64,000 bases of DNA from Variovorax paradoxus EPS (GCF_000184745.1 NC_014931.1:620001-684000), one strand, 5' to 3'. Shown: positions 33,074 through 42,064, counted from the first letter of the stretch. Program-made: numbers and translations. Notes: generated by a model from the sequence alone, not told the origin.

Positions 33074-34567
33074 TTACTTGCCGCCCTTGGCCGAGGGCAG
33101 CTTGGACACCAGCCGCAGCGACACCGTGAGGCCTTCGAGCTGGTAGTGCGGGCGCAGGAAGAACTTGGAGGTGTAGTAGCCGGGGTTGCCCTCGACCTCT
33201 TCCACCACCACCTCGGCCGCGGCCAGGGGCTTGCGGGCCTTGGTCTCCTCGGACGAGTTGACGGGATCGCCGTCCACGTAATTCATGATCCATTTGTTGA
33301 GCCAGCGCTGCATGTCGTCGCGCTCCTTGAAGCTGCCGACCTTGTCGCGCACGATGCACTTCAGGTAGTGCGCAAAGCGGTTGCAGGCAAAGAGGTAGGG
33401 CAGGCGCGCCGCGAGGTTGGCGTTGGCCGTCGCGTCCGGGTCGTCGTACTCGGCCGGCTTGTGCAGCGATTGCGCACCGATGAAGGCCGCGAAGTCGGAG
33501 TTCTTGCGGTGAATCAGCGAGAGCAGGCCGGCCTTGGAGAGCTCGGCTTCGCGCCGGTCGCTGATGGCGATTTCGGTCGGGCACTTCTGGTCCACGCCGC
33601 CGTCGTCGCTCGGGAAGGTGTGCAGCGGCAGGTTTTCCACCGCGCCGCCCGACTCGATGCCGCGGATGCGCGAACCCCAGCCGTAGAGCTTGTACGAGCG
33701 GTTGATGTTGGTCGCCATCGCATACGCGGCGTTGGCCCAGGCGTACTTGCTGTGGTCGGCGCCGGCGGTGTCTTCCTCGAAGTCGAACTCCTCCACCGGG
33801 TTGGTGTTGGCGCCGTAGGGCGTGCGCGCAAGAAAGCGCGGCATGCACAGGCCCAGGTACTTGGCGTCGTCTGAATCCCGCAGCGACCGCCAGCCGGCGT
33901 ACTCGGGCGTGAGGAAGATCTTGGTCAGGTCGCGCGGGTTCGCGAGCTCCTGCCATGACTCCATCTGCATCAGGTTGGGGCTCGCGCCGGTGATGAAGGG
34001 CGCATGCGCCGAGGCCGCGATCTTGGACATCTCGCCGAGCAGCTCGATGTCGGGCGGGCTCTGGTCGAAGTGGTAGTCGCCCACCAGCGCGCCGAAGGGC
34101 TCGCCGCCGAACTGACCGTATTCCTGTTCGTAGATCTTCTTGAACATCGGGCTCTGGTCCCACGCCGCGCCCTTGAACTTCTTCAGGCTCTTGGCGAGGT
34201 CCGTCTTCGAGATGTCCATCACCCGGATCTTCAGGTGCTCGTCGGTCTCGGTGTTGTTCACCATGTAGTGCAGGCCGCGCCACGCACTCTCGAGCTTCTG
34301 GTAGTCGGGGTGGTGAATGATCTTGTTGACCTGCTCGGTGAGCTTCGCGTCGATCGCGGCGATCATGGCCTGGATCGACTTGGTCACATCCTTGCCGATG
34401 ACGGTGCTGTTGCTCAGCGCCTGCTGCGCGAGCGTGAGCACGGCGGCTTCGACGGCGCTCTTGGCTTCGTCGCTGCGCGGCTTGAATTCCTTTTGAAGGA
34501 GCGACGAAAAGTCGCTGCCCGCATAGGCAACGTCCTTGAGTGCGCTCTGCTCGAGTGCTTCGGCCAT
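33074..34567 (-). CDS. tssC: T6SS sheath large subunit TssC
   Basis: A protein of 497 residues of the TssC/VipB/EvpB family. Motifs include KLESAWRGLHYMVNNTETDE, the KKIYEQEYGQFGGEPFGALV block, LFLTPEYAGWRSLRDSDDAK-like FLTPEYAGWRSLRDS, RFLARTPYG, and FRCNRFAHYLK-like ACNRFAHYLKCIVRDKVGS. TssC pairs with TssB to form the contractile sheath. It is 56 bases downstream of tssB in the same transcript. Confidence 0.97.
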   Translation of the reverse strand: MAEALEQSALKDVAYAGSDFSSLLQKEFKPRSDEAKSAVEAAVLTLAQQALSNSTVIGKDVTKSIQAMIAAIDAKLTEQVNKIIHHPDYQKLESAWRGLHYMVNNTETDEHLKIRVMDISKTDLAKSLKKFKGAAWDQSPMFKKIYEQEYGQFGGEPFGALVGDYHFDQSPPDIELLGEMSKIAASAHAPFITGASPNLMQMESWQELANPRDLTKIFLTPEYAGWRSLRDSDDAKYLGLCMPRFLARTPYGANTNPVEEFDFEEDTAGADHSKYAWANAAYAMATNINRSYKLYGWGSRIRGIESGGAVENLPLHTFPSDDGGVDQKCPTEIAISDRREAELSKAGLLSLIHRKNSDFAAFIGAQSLHKPAEYDDPDATANANLAARLPYLFACNRFAHYLKCIVRDKVGSFKERDDMQRWLNKWIMNYVDGDPVNSSEETKARKPLAAAEVVVEEVEGNPGYYTSKFFLRPHYQLEGLTVSLRLVSKLPSAKGGK

Positions 34568-34623
34568 GGTGGTTTCTCCTCGTGTACCGGTAGGTCAGGC
34601 GTTGGGGCGTTTGTGTGTGGGTA

Positions 34624-35139
34624 TCAGGCGGCCGGCTTGCTGCCGTCCTCGGGCTTGGCGGTAGCCGCCAGCGACTGCAGGAGGGCCGGGTCTTCCAGCA
34701 CCTTGGCCAGCAGTTCCTCGGCGCCGTTCTTGCCGTCCATGTAGGTCACCAGGTTGGACAGCTGCGTGCGTGCTTCGAGCAGCTTGTTGAGCGCACCGAC
34801 CTTCTTGGCGACGGCCGCGGGGGAAAAATCTTCCATGTTCTCGAAGGTCAGTTCGACCTTGAGTTCGCCTTCGCCGGTGAGCGAGTTCTCCACCGCGAAC
34901 GCGGCGCGCGGCTTCATGGCCTTCATGCGCGAGTCGAAGTTGTCGACGTCGATCTCGAGGAACTTGCGATCGGCCACGGGCGCGAGCGGATCGGTGGGCT
35001 TGCCCGACAGGTCGGCCAGCACCCCCATCACGAAGGGCAGCTGGATCTTCTTCTCGGCGCCGTAGAGTTCGACGTCGTATTCGATCTGCACGCGTGGCGC
35101 CCGGTTGCGGGCGATGAATTTCTGACTGCTCTTGGCCAT
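34624..35139 (-). CDS. tssB: T6SS sheath small subunit TssB
   Basis: A protein of 171 residues, the usual TssB/VipA size. It begins MAKSSQKFIARNRAPRVQIE and continues YDVELYGAEKKIQLPFVMGV with LADLSGKP, the family signature, then FLEIDVDNFDSRMKAMKPR and VELTFENMEDFSPAAV. The C-terminal helix, which in other systems ClpV and TagJ contact, is present (LRTQLSNLVTYMDGK-like). It lies between tssA and tssC. Confidence 0.97.
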   Translation of the reverse strand: MAKSSQKFIARNRAPRVQIEYDVELYGAEKKIQLPFVMGVLADLSGKPTDPLAPVADRKFLEIDVDNFDSRMKAMKPRAAFAVENSLTGEGELKVELTFENMEDFSPAAVAKKVGALNKLLEARTQLSNLVTYMDGKNGAEELLAKVLEDPALLQSLAATAKPEDGSKPAA

Positions 35140-35205
35140 GGCGATGCTCCTTGCGGGGGTAAATGGGGCGGTTGGATCAACAGGAAAAAAAGGGGGAGGC
35201 GGCGG

Positions 35206-36234
35206 CTATTCGGACGAACGCTTGCCGGTCACGTTCTCGATCGTGTCCAGCGCGCCGGGCGCGAGGTTGGCCATGATTTCGAGAAAGCTCACGCCGATGA
35301 GCTTCTTGGCGCGGTCGATCAGGAGCGGCGCGGGATTGCCGGGCTCGGTCTGTTCGAGAAAACGGATCACGCGGTCCAGCGTCTGCAGTGCGTCCTGGCG
35401 GCTCTGGATTTCGCCGCGCGCGGCGGCGGCACGTGGTGCGCCGCCGGCTTGGGTGCCGTCGCCTTCAGCGCCGTCGGCCACGGCTTCATCGGGTGCGCCG
35501 ATGGCCGCGCTGCAGGCCTTCTGCAGCATGCGGCCGATGCTGCGCAGCGGCGCCAGGTCGATCACGTCGGCACGGCCGGTGCGCTCGACCAAGAGCGCCT
35601 GCAGCTTCTCGACCAGGCCGGGCACGCCGATGGCAGCCTGGATCAGTTCGGGCCGTTCGGCATGCAGCGCTTCGAGGCCGCCCTGGATCTGCGCCGGCGA
35701 ATAGGTGGCGTCGCCGCCGATTGCATTCAATGCGTTGTTGGCCACCGCGATGTCGCGCACGCGGATCGCGCCCACGCCCGGGGCCACGCCCACCTGCGCG
35801 TCGTACAGGTCCTTCAGCACCATCGCCTCGTCGCCCAGCGGTGCCAGCGCGTTCAGGCGCATGGTCGGGTCGTTGTCGTCGTCGGCATCGAGCTTTGGAT
35901 GTATGCCTTCCCAGAATTTGTCGAGCAGGCCGGTGAGCAGCTCGAGCCCGGCGACGAAGCCGGTGATGCCCTGCAGGCGCGTCGATGCGCGCAGCAGCAG
36001 CACCGCGGGGCGCACGTCCTTGCTGCGGCGCAGGAGCGCATCGGACTGCTCGGCCACCTGGCGCCACTCCGGCTCCACCGCCGGGATGACGGTGTCGCCG
36101 AACTGTTGTTCGGGTTTGCCCTGCGCGGACGTGGTGAGCGCGGTGAAGTCCGCGTCGTACTCCAGATCGTCCCCGCATGGCGATGCCTCGCCAATGGGCG
36201 TGAGCAGTGCTTCGACAAGTTCGTGAGTCAGCAT
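35206..36234 (-). CDS. tssA: T6SS cap/assembly protein TssA
   Basis: A protein of 342 residues of the ImpA/TssA family. The N-terminal ImpA domain is clear: VEALLTPIGEASPCGDDLEY, then PEWRQVAEQSDALLRRSKDV, the usual WRxVxxxAxxLL region. The middle is a helical section (LTGLLDKFWEGIHPKLDADD). The C-terminal end (LDRVIRFLEQTEPGNPAPLL with ANLAPGALDTI) is the short form seen in TssA1-type proteins. TssA primes and caps sheath polymerisation. It is the first gene of the leftward tssA-tssB-tssC-hcp unit and diverges from tssJ across 71 bases. Confidence 0.95.
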   Translation of the reverse strand: MLTHELVEALLTPIGEASPCGDDLEYDADFTALTTSAQGKPEQQFGDTVIPAVEPEWRQVAEQSDALLRRSKDVRPAVLLLRASTRLQGITGFVAGLELLTGLLDKFWEGIHPKLDADDDNDPTMRLNALAPLGDEAMVLKDLYDAQVGVAPGVGAIRVRDIAVANNALNAIGGDATYSPAQIQGGLEALHAERPELIQAAIGVPGLVEKLQALLVERTGRADVIDLAPLRSIGRMLQKACSAAIGAPDEAVADGAEGDGTQAGGAPRAAAARGEIQSRQDALQTLDRVIRFLEQTEPGNPAPLLIDRAKKLIGVSFLEIMANLAPGALDTIENVTGKRSSE

Positions 36235-36305
36235 GTTGCCTGTTCGAGTTCGCTGGTGATAATCAAAGATGCGTCAGGACCGGTCAATGCAACGAAGGGA
36301 ATAGC

Positions 36306-36827
36306 ATGCGCACGCTGGGTACACACCATTCGTCCTATGAAGGCTTCTTCGCTGCGGTAACGCGGCGCCGTGTGGCGGGTCTCGGGCTCGCAATTGCGGG
36401 TCTGGCAGGGCTTACCCTCGCCGGCTGCGCGAGCAAACCGGTGGTCACGCCGGTGAGCATCACGCTCGTGGCCGGCGCCGATGCCAACCCCGATGCGCGC
36501 GGCCGCGCATCGCCGCTCACGGTGCGCGTGTATGCGCTCAAGTCGCCCGGTCCCTTCGAGGGCGCGGACTTCTTCTCGCTGTTCGAGAAGGACCAGGCCA
36601 CGCTCGGCGCCGAGCTCGTGCAGCGCGAAGAAATGCTGCTGCGCCCCGGCGAAACCAAGAAGCTCGACCTCACGCTGCCGGCCGATGCCAAGTCCATCGC
36701 GGTGATGGCGGCCTTCCGCGACCTCGACCGCGCGCGCTGGCGCGAAGTGGTGCCGGTGACCACGGGCAAGCCGCAGACGCTCACGGTCAACTTCGGCGCG
36801 CGCCAGATCCGTGTAGACGCCAAGTAA
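36306..36827 (+). CDS. tssJ: T6SS outer membrane lipoprotein TssJ
   Basis: A protein of 173 residues from ATG 36306 (GAAGGGA upstream). A basic N-terminus with an unusually long lead of about 25 residues precedes a hydrophobic stretch and the lipobox LTLAGC at about residues 43-48, so the mature protein is lipidated. The rest is the TssJ beta-sandwich: VSITLVAGADANPDARGRAS, LTVRVYALKSPGPFEGADFF, ATLGAELVQREEMLLRPGET. TssJ anchors TssM in the outer membrane. The gene faces the short IcmF-like gene convergently, separated by 20 bases. Confidence 0.93.
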   Translation: MRTLGTHHSSYEGFFAAVTRRRVAGLGLAIAGLAGLTLAGCASKPVVTPVSITLVAGADANPDARGRASPLTVRVYALKSPGPFEGADFFSLFEKDQATLGAELVQREEMLLRPGETKKLDLTLPADAKSIAVMAAFRDLDRARWREVVPVTTGKPQTLTVNFGARQIRVDAK

Positions 36828-36847
36828 GGACGAGGCCTCGTCGTACT

Positions 36848-37987
36848 TCATGGCGCACCTGCCGCTGTGTTGGACGACGGACGCCCTGGTCGCACCAGGG
36901 GCTGATCGGCCGGCAGGAAGCGCTCGAACAGATCGGTCACGAAGGCCCCGCCAGTTGCATCCGATGCGGCGGCAGTGAAGTAGAGGCCGCGCCAGCGCGG
37001 CGCGCGCGAGCCCTTGCCGTGGCTCTCGAACAAGACCTCCGCCACCTCGCGCAATGCGGGCTGCAATCCCTGCACCGCTTCCACGAACCCATGGATCGAG
37101 AGCCGCGCCGCGGCCCCGTGCTGCTCGCGCATCAACGCCATGCGAAGGCTCTGCAGTTGCGCGGCGATGGGGTCGAACAGCGTATCGAGCCGATCGCCGG
37201 CGGTTGCGCTGGGCGCGGCAAACGGGTCCGGCAGGCGATGGCCCAGCGCCTGCGCCAGCACCTCGGGCGGCAGCGCGCCGCGCAGGGCGGCGTAGCCCGT
37301 CAGATGCTCCAGGCCGGTGATGACGAGGTACATGGGCAACTGCAGGCGCAGGGTGTCGCCCGCCTCGTCGATCAGCCGGCGCATCTTCGCGGCAAGGGGG
37401 CGCAGGCTGTCGGCGTCGGCCTGCAGCAGCTCGCTCGCGGAGAAGCACGCGACCACGCCGTTGAGCGGCAGGCGGTCGCGCCGCTCGGCCAGCGCCAGCA
37501 GCGCCTGCAGCCACAGGGCGCGCGTGCGCGGTGCGCCGGCGGCTTCGCCGACCGCCGCGGGCTGCACCTCGATGGCGGTCAGCGCACCGGTCAGCCACCA
37601 GCGCCAGCAGGCCCCATCGTCGGGGGCGCTGTCGGGCCGCGCGAGGCGCTTGCCCTGCGCGGTGGCCAGCAGCCCCGGCAGGTCGGCCGCCGCATCGCCG
37701 ATGAACAGGAACCACGGCACCGGCGCAGCCGGGTCGTGCGACGACCGTGCGGGCCGCGGCGCCTGCTGCCGCAGCGCCTGACGCGCCTCTGCCATCGATT
37801 CCCGCAGCGCCCCGACGGCCGCCTCGTCCGTGGGCGCATCGAGCGTCTCGATGCGGCGCAGCAAGGCACGCCGCCGCGCACCGCGGCCCGCGTCGTGCAC
37901 CATCGCGCACAGCAGCCCGAAGCCCAGCAGGCACAGCGCGAGCAGCATCCAGAAGAAGTGCGTGGGCGAGGAGAGCAGCGCGGTCAT
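36848..37987 (-). CDS. Short IcmF/TssM N-terminal-like protein lacking Walker A
   Basis: A protein of 379 residues starting in the ATGA shared with the end of tssL. One membrane span lies at about 10-30 (HFFWMLLALCLLGFGLLCAM). The cytoplasmic part resembles the N-terminal third of TssM/IcmF: PWFLFIGDAAADLPGLL at the place of the nucleotide loop, LPLNGVVACFSASELL, and LPMYLVITGLEHLTGYAALR. The expected GxxxxGKT is replaced by GDAAADLP, so it should not bind nucleotide. Full TssM has over 1000 residues, so this is either a truncated paralogue or a dedicated accessory that partners TssL. The complete TssM must lie outside the window. Confidence 0.8.
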   Translation of the reverse strand: MTALLSSPTHFFWMLLALCLLGFGLLCAMVHDAGRGARRRALLRRIETLDAPTDEAAVGALRESMAEARQALRQQAPRPARSSHDPAAPVPWFLFIGDAAADLPGLLATAQGKRLARPDSAPDDGACWRWWLTGALTAIEVQPAAVGEAAGAPRTRALWLQALLALAERRDRLPLNGVVACFSASELLQADADSLRPLAAKMRRLIDEAGDTLRLQLPMYLVITGLEHLTGYAALRGALPPEVLAQALGHRLPDPFAAPSATAGDRLDTLFDPIAAQLQSLRMALMREQHGAAARLSIHGFVEAVQGLQPALREVAEVLFESHGKGSRAPRWRGLYFTAAASDATGGAFVTDLFERFLPADQPLVRPGRPSSNTAAGAP

Positions 37988-39309
37988 CGCGAGACCGTTT
38001 CGAGGAACACGAAATCGGCGATGAGGCGCTCGCTGTTCTTGCTGGCCGCGAGCGCTTCGCGCAGCCGCAGCAGGTAGGCCGAGGCCAGCTCGAAGGGCGG
38101 GCGGTCCGAGGTCTCGGTGAATGGCATCGGCGCCGAGAGCACCGTGATCAGGACACTGCCGAACGGCGGGCTCACGAGCCAGCTCGAGGGGATGTCGCGG
38201 CCCAGCTCCAGCGTAGCGCCGGTGTGCAGCGTCGTGGGCGCCTGCCCCGCATTGAGGTGCATGACCGAGCCGTCGGCGGTGTAGTAGTCGACCCAGATGT
38301 AGCTGTCGTGCCGCGGCGCCACCACCTGCACGCGCACGTTGTCGCCTTCGCGCAGCTGCTGGTTGTGGGCCGTGGGCACTTCCACTTTCAGCCCGTGGCT
38401 CTTTTCCTTGTTGCGCGCCTGGTAGGGCTTCAGGATGGCGAACACCTCGCAGTGCGGCCATACGCGCAGGCCCACCTCGACGCGCGGCGAGGTCACACCG
38501 GGCATGGCGCTCACTTCGCGCGCCACGCGCGGCAAATCTTCCGGCAGCGAGACGAAGCCGCTCACCTGCGTATGGCCGTCCTTGCCGACCGAGGCCGAGA
38601 GGTCGGCGCAGGCATAGCCCTGCAGGTGCGCGTCGATCCGCTGGGTCAATGCGGTCTGCGTCGTCGCGGGGCCGGAGGCCATCAGCCACAGCAGGTACAC
38701 GAGGGGCAGCAGCAGGGCCAGTGCGGCGCTCGCGCGCAGCAGTGCGCGGTCGCGCCGGTGGGTGTCGTTGGGGCCGCGCGGATCGGCCACGCCATAGGGC
38801 TGGGGCGTGATGCGGTCCTGCGCGAGGCTGCCGAGCGCCAACGGCCGCAGCCGCAGCTGGCGCCCGTGCAGGTCCTTGAGCTTGCCCAACTCGCCCTGGT
38901 CGCCCTCCTCGAAGTAGTACTGGCCCTTGAAGCCGTGCGCGAGCGCGTGCCAGTAGACCTCGCGCACCTCGTCGTCCTGCGCGGTCAGTGCCGAGAGGTG
39001 ATGGAAGAACTCGCTGTGCGCGTTGTTGGAGTTGAAGAGCTGCACCTGCAGCGGCGCGGCGCCGGCCTCCGCGCCGGGGTGGCGCGCGAGGATTTCGTCG
39101 ATCCACGCCACCATCGCGAACACCGCGGATTCGACCTGTGCCGCTGGTGTGCCGGATGCGAGAGCCTGGGCGCGCGCCGCATCGAGCAGGCGGCGCGCCT
39201 GTTGCTGCGCTGCGTCATGCGAGAGTGCGGGCCGGCCGGCCGCAATGGATGCGTCCAGCGCGAGGCCGAACGAGAGTGAGGCGGTGAAACAGTCGAGCAG
39301 CCGGGGCAT
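37984..39309 (-). CDS. tssL: T6SS inner membrane protein TssL (DotU) fused to a DUF4384-like domain
   Basis: A protein of 441 residues. Residues 1 to about 180 are the cytoplasmic DotU domain (FAMVAWIDEILARHP, LFNSNNAHSEFFHHLSAL, YYFEEGDQGELGKLKDL). One membrane span lies at about 192-212 (ASAALALLLPLVYLLWLMAS). Periplasmically there is no OmpA-type peptidoglycan-binding domain. Instead a beta-rich part ends in a DUF4384-like module at about 305-395 (LREGDNVRVQVVAPRHDSYI, VDYYTADGSVMHLN). TssL joins TssM and TssJ in the membrane complex. The overlap with the IcmF-like gene indicates coupled translation. Confidence 0.9.
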   Translation of the reverse strand: MPRLLDCFTASLSFGLALDASIAAGRPALSHDAAQQQARRLLDAARAQALASGTPAAQVESAVFAMVAWIDEILARHPGAEAGAAPLQVQLFNSNNAHSEFFHHLSALTAQDDEVREVYWHALAHGFKGQYYFEEGDQGELGKLKDLHGRQLRLRPLALGSLAQDRITPQPYGVADPRGPNDTHRRDRALLRASAALALLLPLVYLLWLMASGPATTQTALTQRIDAHLQGYACADLSASVGKDGHTQVSGFVSLPEDLPRVAREVSAMPGVTSPRVEVGLRVWPHCEVFAILKPYQARNKEKSHGLKVEVPTAHNQQLREGDNVRVQVVAPRHDSYIWVDYYTADGSVMHLNAGQAPTTLHTGATLELGRDIPSSWLVSPPFGSVLITVLSAPMPFTETSDRPPFELASAYLLRLREALAASKNSERLIADFVFLETVSR

Positions 39310-39551
39310 GGAGGTGCCCGCTCAAACTTGCATTGCGAAGGATGCCTTGTACCGGCGTCTGCATCGATGGCACATGCCCATGTCCCCGGTTCCTTCGAGT
39401 GGGAGTTCATTCTCCAAAGGGGTCGCGGCGGGCGCCATACCGCTTGGGGTCTATGCCGTTGGTGGGGCCGGGCGGCCTTGCTGCGCGGGGCAATCGCCGT
39501 TATCTTCAGCAATCGCTGACTTCCACGCAGCTGGAACAACGGAACCAAGCC
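39310..39551. other. Divergent intergenic region between tssL and response regulator
   Basis: About 240 bases separate the start of tssL (leftward) from the response regulator (rightward). Promoters in both directions are expected. I see no convincing sigma-70 or sigma-54 boxes, no strong hairpin, and no conserved small open frame. Confidence 0.4.
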
Positions 39552-40244
39552 ATGAAAATCCTGATCGCCGACGACCACCGGCTCGTCATCGAGGCGGTCA
39601 AAGCCAAGTTGTCGGAACTGGAGCCCGGCATCGAATTCGTCCTGGCGATGAGCGTCGACGAATTGCTTGCAGGCGCGAACGACGACCTCGACCTGGCCGT
39701 GATCGATCTCAACATGCCCGGCGCGGACGGCCAGGCGCACATCGACGAAATCCGCCGCCGCCATCCGGCCGTGCCGGTGATCGTGCTGTCGGGCTACGAA
39801 GACCCGGCCATCATGCGCAGCGCGCTCGAACGCGGTGTGCTCGGATTCATTCCCAAAGCCTACTCACCCGAAGTCATGCTCTCGGCCGTGCGCCTGGTGC
39901 TGGCGGGCGGCGTGTACGTGCCGCCGATGATGCTGACGGCGCTGCCGCCGGGCATCGTGGCCGGCGTGGCGCCGCAGGGCGGTGGTGGCGAGGTGCTGAC
40001 GCGCGGCGGCGGCGGCGCCGGCCAGACGCTGGAGCACCTGCGCAGCGTGCTGACCGAGCGGCAGGTCGAGGTGCTGCAGCTGCTCTCGCAGGGCAAGCCG
40101 AACAAGCTGATCGGGCGCAGCCTGGGCATCAGCGAAGGCACGGTGAAGATCCATCTGGCTGCGATCTTCCGGGCGCTGAATGTGCGCAACCGGACCGAGG
40201 CTGTGGTGGCTGCGCAGGCTTTGACCGAGGCGCAGCAGGCTTGA
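39552..40244 (+). CDS. NarL/FixJ-type response regulator (orphan)
   Basis: A protein of 230 residues. The receiver domain starts MKILIADDHRLVIEAVKAKL, with the phospho-acceptor D52 in VIDLNMPG and the conserved Lys in GFIPKAYSPEVM. A glycine-rich linker (GGGGEVLTRGGGGAG) joins it to a LuxR-type HTH domain (LTERQVEVLQLLSQGKPNKL, GISEGTVKIHLAAIFRALNV). No histidine kinase is adjacent. Standing at the end of the T6SS locus it could regulate secretion genes, but the target is not shown by the sequence. Confidence 0.9.
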   Translation: MKILIADDHRLVIEAVKAKLSELEPGIEFVLAMSVDELLAGANDDLDLAVIDLNMPGADGQAHIDEIRRRHPAVPVIVLSGYEDPAIMRSALERGVLGFIPKAYSPEVMLSAVRLVLAGGVYVPPMMLTALPPGIVAGVAPQGGGGEVLTRGGGGAGQTLEHLRSVLTERQVEVLQLLSQGKPNKLIGRSLGISEGTVKIHLAAIFRALNVRNRTEAVVAAQALTEAQQA

Positions 40245-40265
40245 GCCTGCGATCTTTCGGGGCGG

Positions 40266-40363
40266 GTGCGAAGGCCACCGGGTACTCCCCTCCGCGAATG
40301 TCCCCCGGGGCTTCGCCCCTCCTCCTTGATTTCGCTGCGGGGAGCACCCGATGCCCTTCGCAC
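40266..40363. repeat. Long imperfect inverted repeat between convergent genes
   Basis: GTGCGAAGGCCACCGGGTAC at 40266 onward, through CTCCCCTCCGCGAA, is mirrored by TTTCGCTGCGGGGAGCACCC and ATGCCCTTCGCAC ending at 40363. The arms are about 33 bases with few mismatches. The centre (CCCCCGGGGCTTCGCCCC) has its own short hairpin. It sits between the ends of the response regulator and nitH. It has the look of a multi-copy extragenic palindrome of Variovorax-type genomes and would end transcription from both sides. Copy number could not be checked. Confidence 0.75.
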
Positions 40364-40416
40364 TTGGGCACGCTGCTGGCTGATCGACCGATCAGCGACT
40401 GCTCTGAGCTACGCGT

Positions 40417-41730
40417 TTAGGCTGCTCGCAATGCGGGAGCCGATGGTGCTTCCATCGTGCTGCCGCGCAACCCCATCTTTCTTTCTTCGATCGCTTCGGC
40501 GAGAAACTCCGCATCGCGCGCGACGCCCGAAAAGCGGCCCGACCCCCAGGTGTGCAGCCACGGCAGGCCGAGGAAATACAGGCCCGGCTCGTTGGTCACG
40601 CCGCGCTGGTGCACCGGTGCGCCGCGGCCGTTGAAGACCGGCGCGTCCACCCAGGCGAAGTCGGGCGAGAAGCCGATGCACCAGACCACGCTGGTGATGC
40701 CCCCCGCCGCAAGGTCGAGCCGGGTGCGTTCTTCCGCCGGCTCCCACACGGGCGTGTAGACCGAGGGCGGCGGCGCCTCGAGGCCCTGCGCGGCGATGAA
40801 CTTGTCGATCGATGCGTTGATGCGGTTGTAGGTGGCGTCGGCGCTGTCGAGGTTCTCGCGCAGGTTGGGCTGCAGCTCGAAGCTGCCGCCGTCGAAGCCG
40901 CTCAGGAGGCCATAAAGCTCCATGCCTTCGCGCGCGAAGCGGCGCAGGTCGATGTCGCGCCCGCCGTCGCGGCCGGTCACGTAGTGATTGGTGTTGTCGC
41001 GCACGCCTTCGCGCAGCGGGTGCTCGGTGACGGGCATGTCGTAGTACTTCATGTCGGCGAGCCAGTCGACCACTTCGCGGCCGCGGTAGAAGCGCGCGCA
41101 GCGCGGCGCGTTGCCGGTGGCCAGGTGGACCTTGCGGCCGGCCAGGTGGAGGTCTTCGGCGATCTGCGCGCCTGACTGGCCGCAGCCCACCACGAGCACC
41201 GCGCCCTCGGGCAGTTGCGCCGGGTTGCGGTACTGCGCCGAGTGGTACTGCGCGACGGTGGCCGGCAGCTTCTCGGCCAGGCGCGGCACGATCGGGCGGT
41301 GGTAGCCGCCCGAGGCGACGACCACCTGGTCGGCGGTGTAGAGGCCGGTGTCGGTCTGCACCATGAAGCGGTCGCGTTCGCCCGCGCCCTGCACGCGGGA
41401 CACGCGTTCGACGGTGACGCCTTCGATGGCAGGCGCCTTCACATGCGCGACGAAGCCGGCGAGCCAGTCGTTGATCTGGTCCTTGACCATGAAGCCGTGC
41501 GGATCGCTGCCGAGGTAGCCCCAGCCCGGCAGCTGGCACTGCCAGTTGGGCGTGACGAGGCAGAACGAATCCCAGCGCTGGGTGCGCCAGCTGTGCACGA
41601 GGCTCCGTTTCTCGATCACCAGGTGGTCGATGCCGCGCTGCTGCAGGCAGTGGCTCAGCGACAGGCCGGCCTGGCCGCCGCCGACGATGACGACGCTGTA
41701 GTGGCTGCGTCCGCCGTAGGGATAGGACAT
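40417..41730 (-). CDS. nitH: Nit1C flavin-dependent oxidoreductase NitH (MSMEG_0569 family)
   Basis: A protein of 437 residues, a flavin monooxygenase-like enzyme. The FAD-binding GxGxxG is at the start ([20 protein letters not shown]), and the NADP-binding one in the middle ([18 protein letters not shown]). Other features are [20 protein letters not shown] and [18 protein letters not shown]. It belongs to the conserved nitrilase cluster Nit1C, whose oxidoreductase is the last gene. Its substrate is unproven; in cyanotrophic pseudomonads the cluster is needed for growth on cyanide. It is downstream of nitG by 49 bases. Confidence 0.92.
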   Translation of the reverse strand: MSYPYGGRSHYSVVIVGGGQAGLSLSHCLQQRGIDHLVIEKRSLVHSWRTQRWDSFCLVTPNWQCQLPGWGYLGSDPHGFMVKDQINDWLAGFVAHVKAPAIEGVTVERVSRVQGAGERDRFMVQTDTGLYTADQVVVASGGYHRPIVPRLAEKLPATVAQYHSAQYRNPAQLPEGAVLVVGCGQSGAQIAEDLHLAGRKVHLATGNAPRCARFYRGREVVDWLADMKYYDMPVTEHPLREGVRDNTNHYVTGRDGGRDIDLRRFAREGMELYGLLSGFDGGSFELQPNLRENLDSADATYNRINASIDKFIAAQGLEAPPPSVYTPVWEPAEERTRLDLAAGGITSVVWCIGFSPDFAWVDAPVFNGRGAPVHQRGVTNEPGLYFLGLPWLHTWGSGRFSGVARDAEFLAEAIEERKMGLRGSTMEAPSAPALRAA

Positions 41731-41779
41731 GGGGTCTTCTTTCTTTCTCTCTGGATGTGGATGGCTTCGTTCGACAGCG

Positions 41780-42064
41780 TCAGTCGACGGCGACGACGGT
41801 GACCTCGGCATCGGCGATGCCGGTGAAGCGGGCGGCGATGCGCTCGATCTCGGCGAGCTGGTCCATGGCCTGCGAACACGCGAAGCCGTACCTGGCGCGC
41901 ACGCGTTCGGAGGCCATGCCCAAGGCTTGGCGAGTGCGCTGCAAAAATTCTTCGAGGGCGTAGCGCTCGCCGGGAGCAAAGAACTCCTGCACCACGGACG
42001 AGGGCGAGTAGCAGCGCGTTTCGCTGGCGTCGGGCCAGCGCACGTGGAAGTGCATCACGGGCAT
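41780..42064 (-). CDS. nitG: Nit1C small protein NitG (MSMEG_0570 family)
   Basis: A protein of 94 residues starting MPVMHFHVRWPDASETRCYS and continuing SPSSVVQEFFAPGERYALEE, the usual look of the MSMEG_0570 family of nitrogen starvation response proteins. It has no catalytic motif. The start lies 10 bases inside the end of nitF, so translation is coupled. The family has no known biochemical function; it occurs almost only in Nit1C clusters. Confidence 0.9.
   Translation of the reverse strand: MPVMHFHVRWPDASETRCYSPSSVVQEFFAPGERYALEEFLQRTRQALGMASERVRARYGFACSQAMDQLAEIERIAARFTGIADAEVTVVAVD

Noticed and set aside
36235..36305. Sigma-54 promoter between tssA and tssJ
   Set aside because: T6SS genes can depend on sigma-54, but no TGGC-N9-TTGC-like element is visible in this 71-base spacer.
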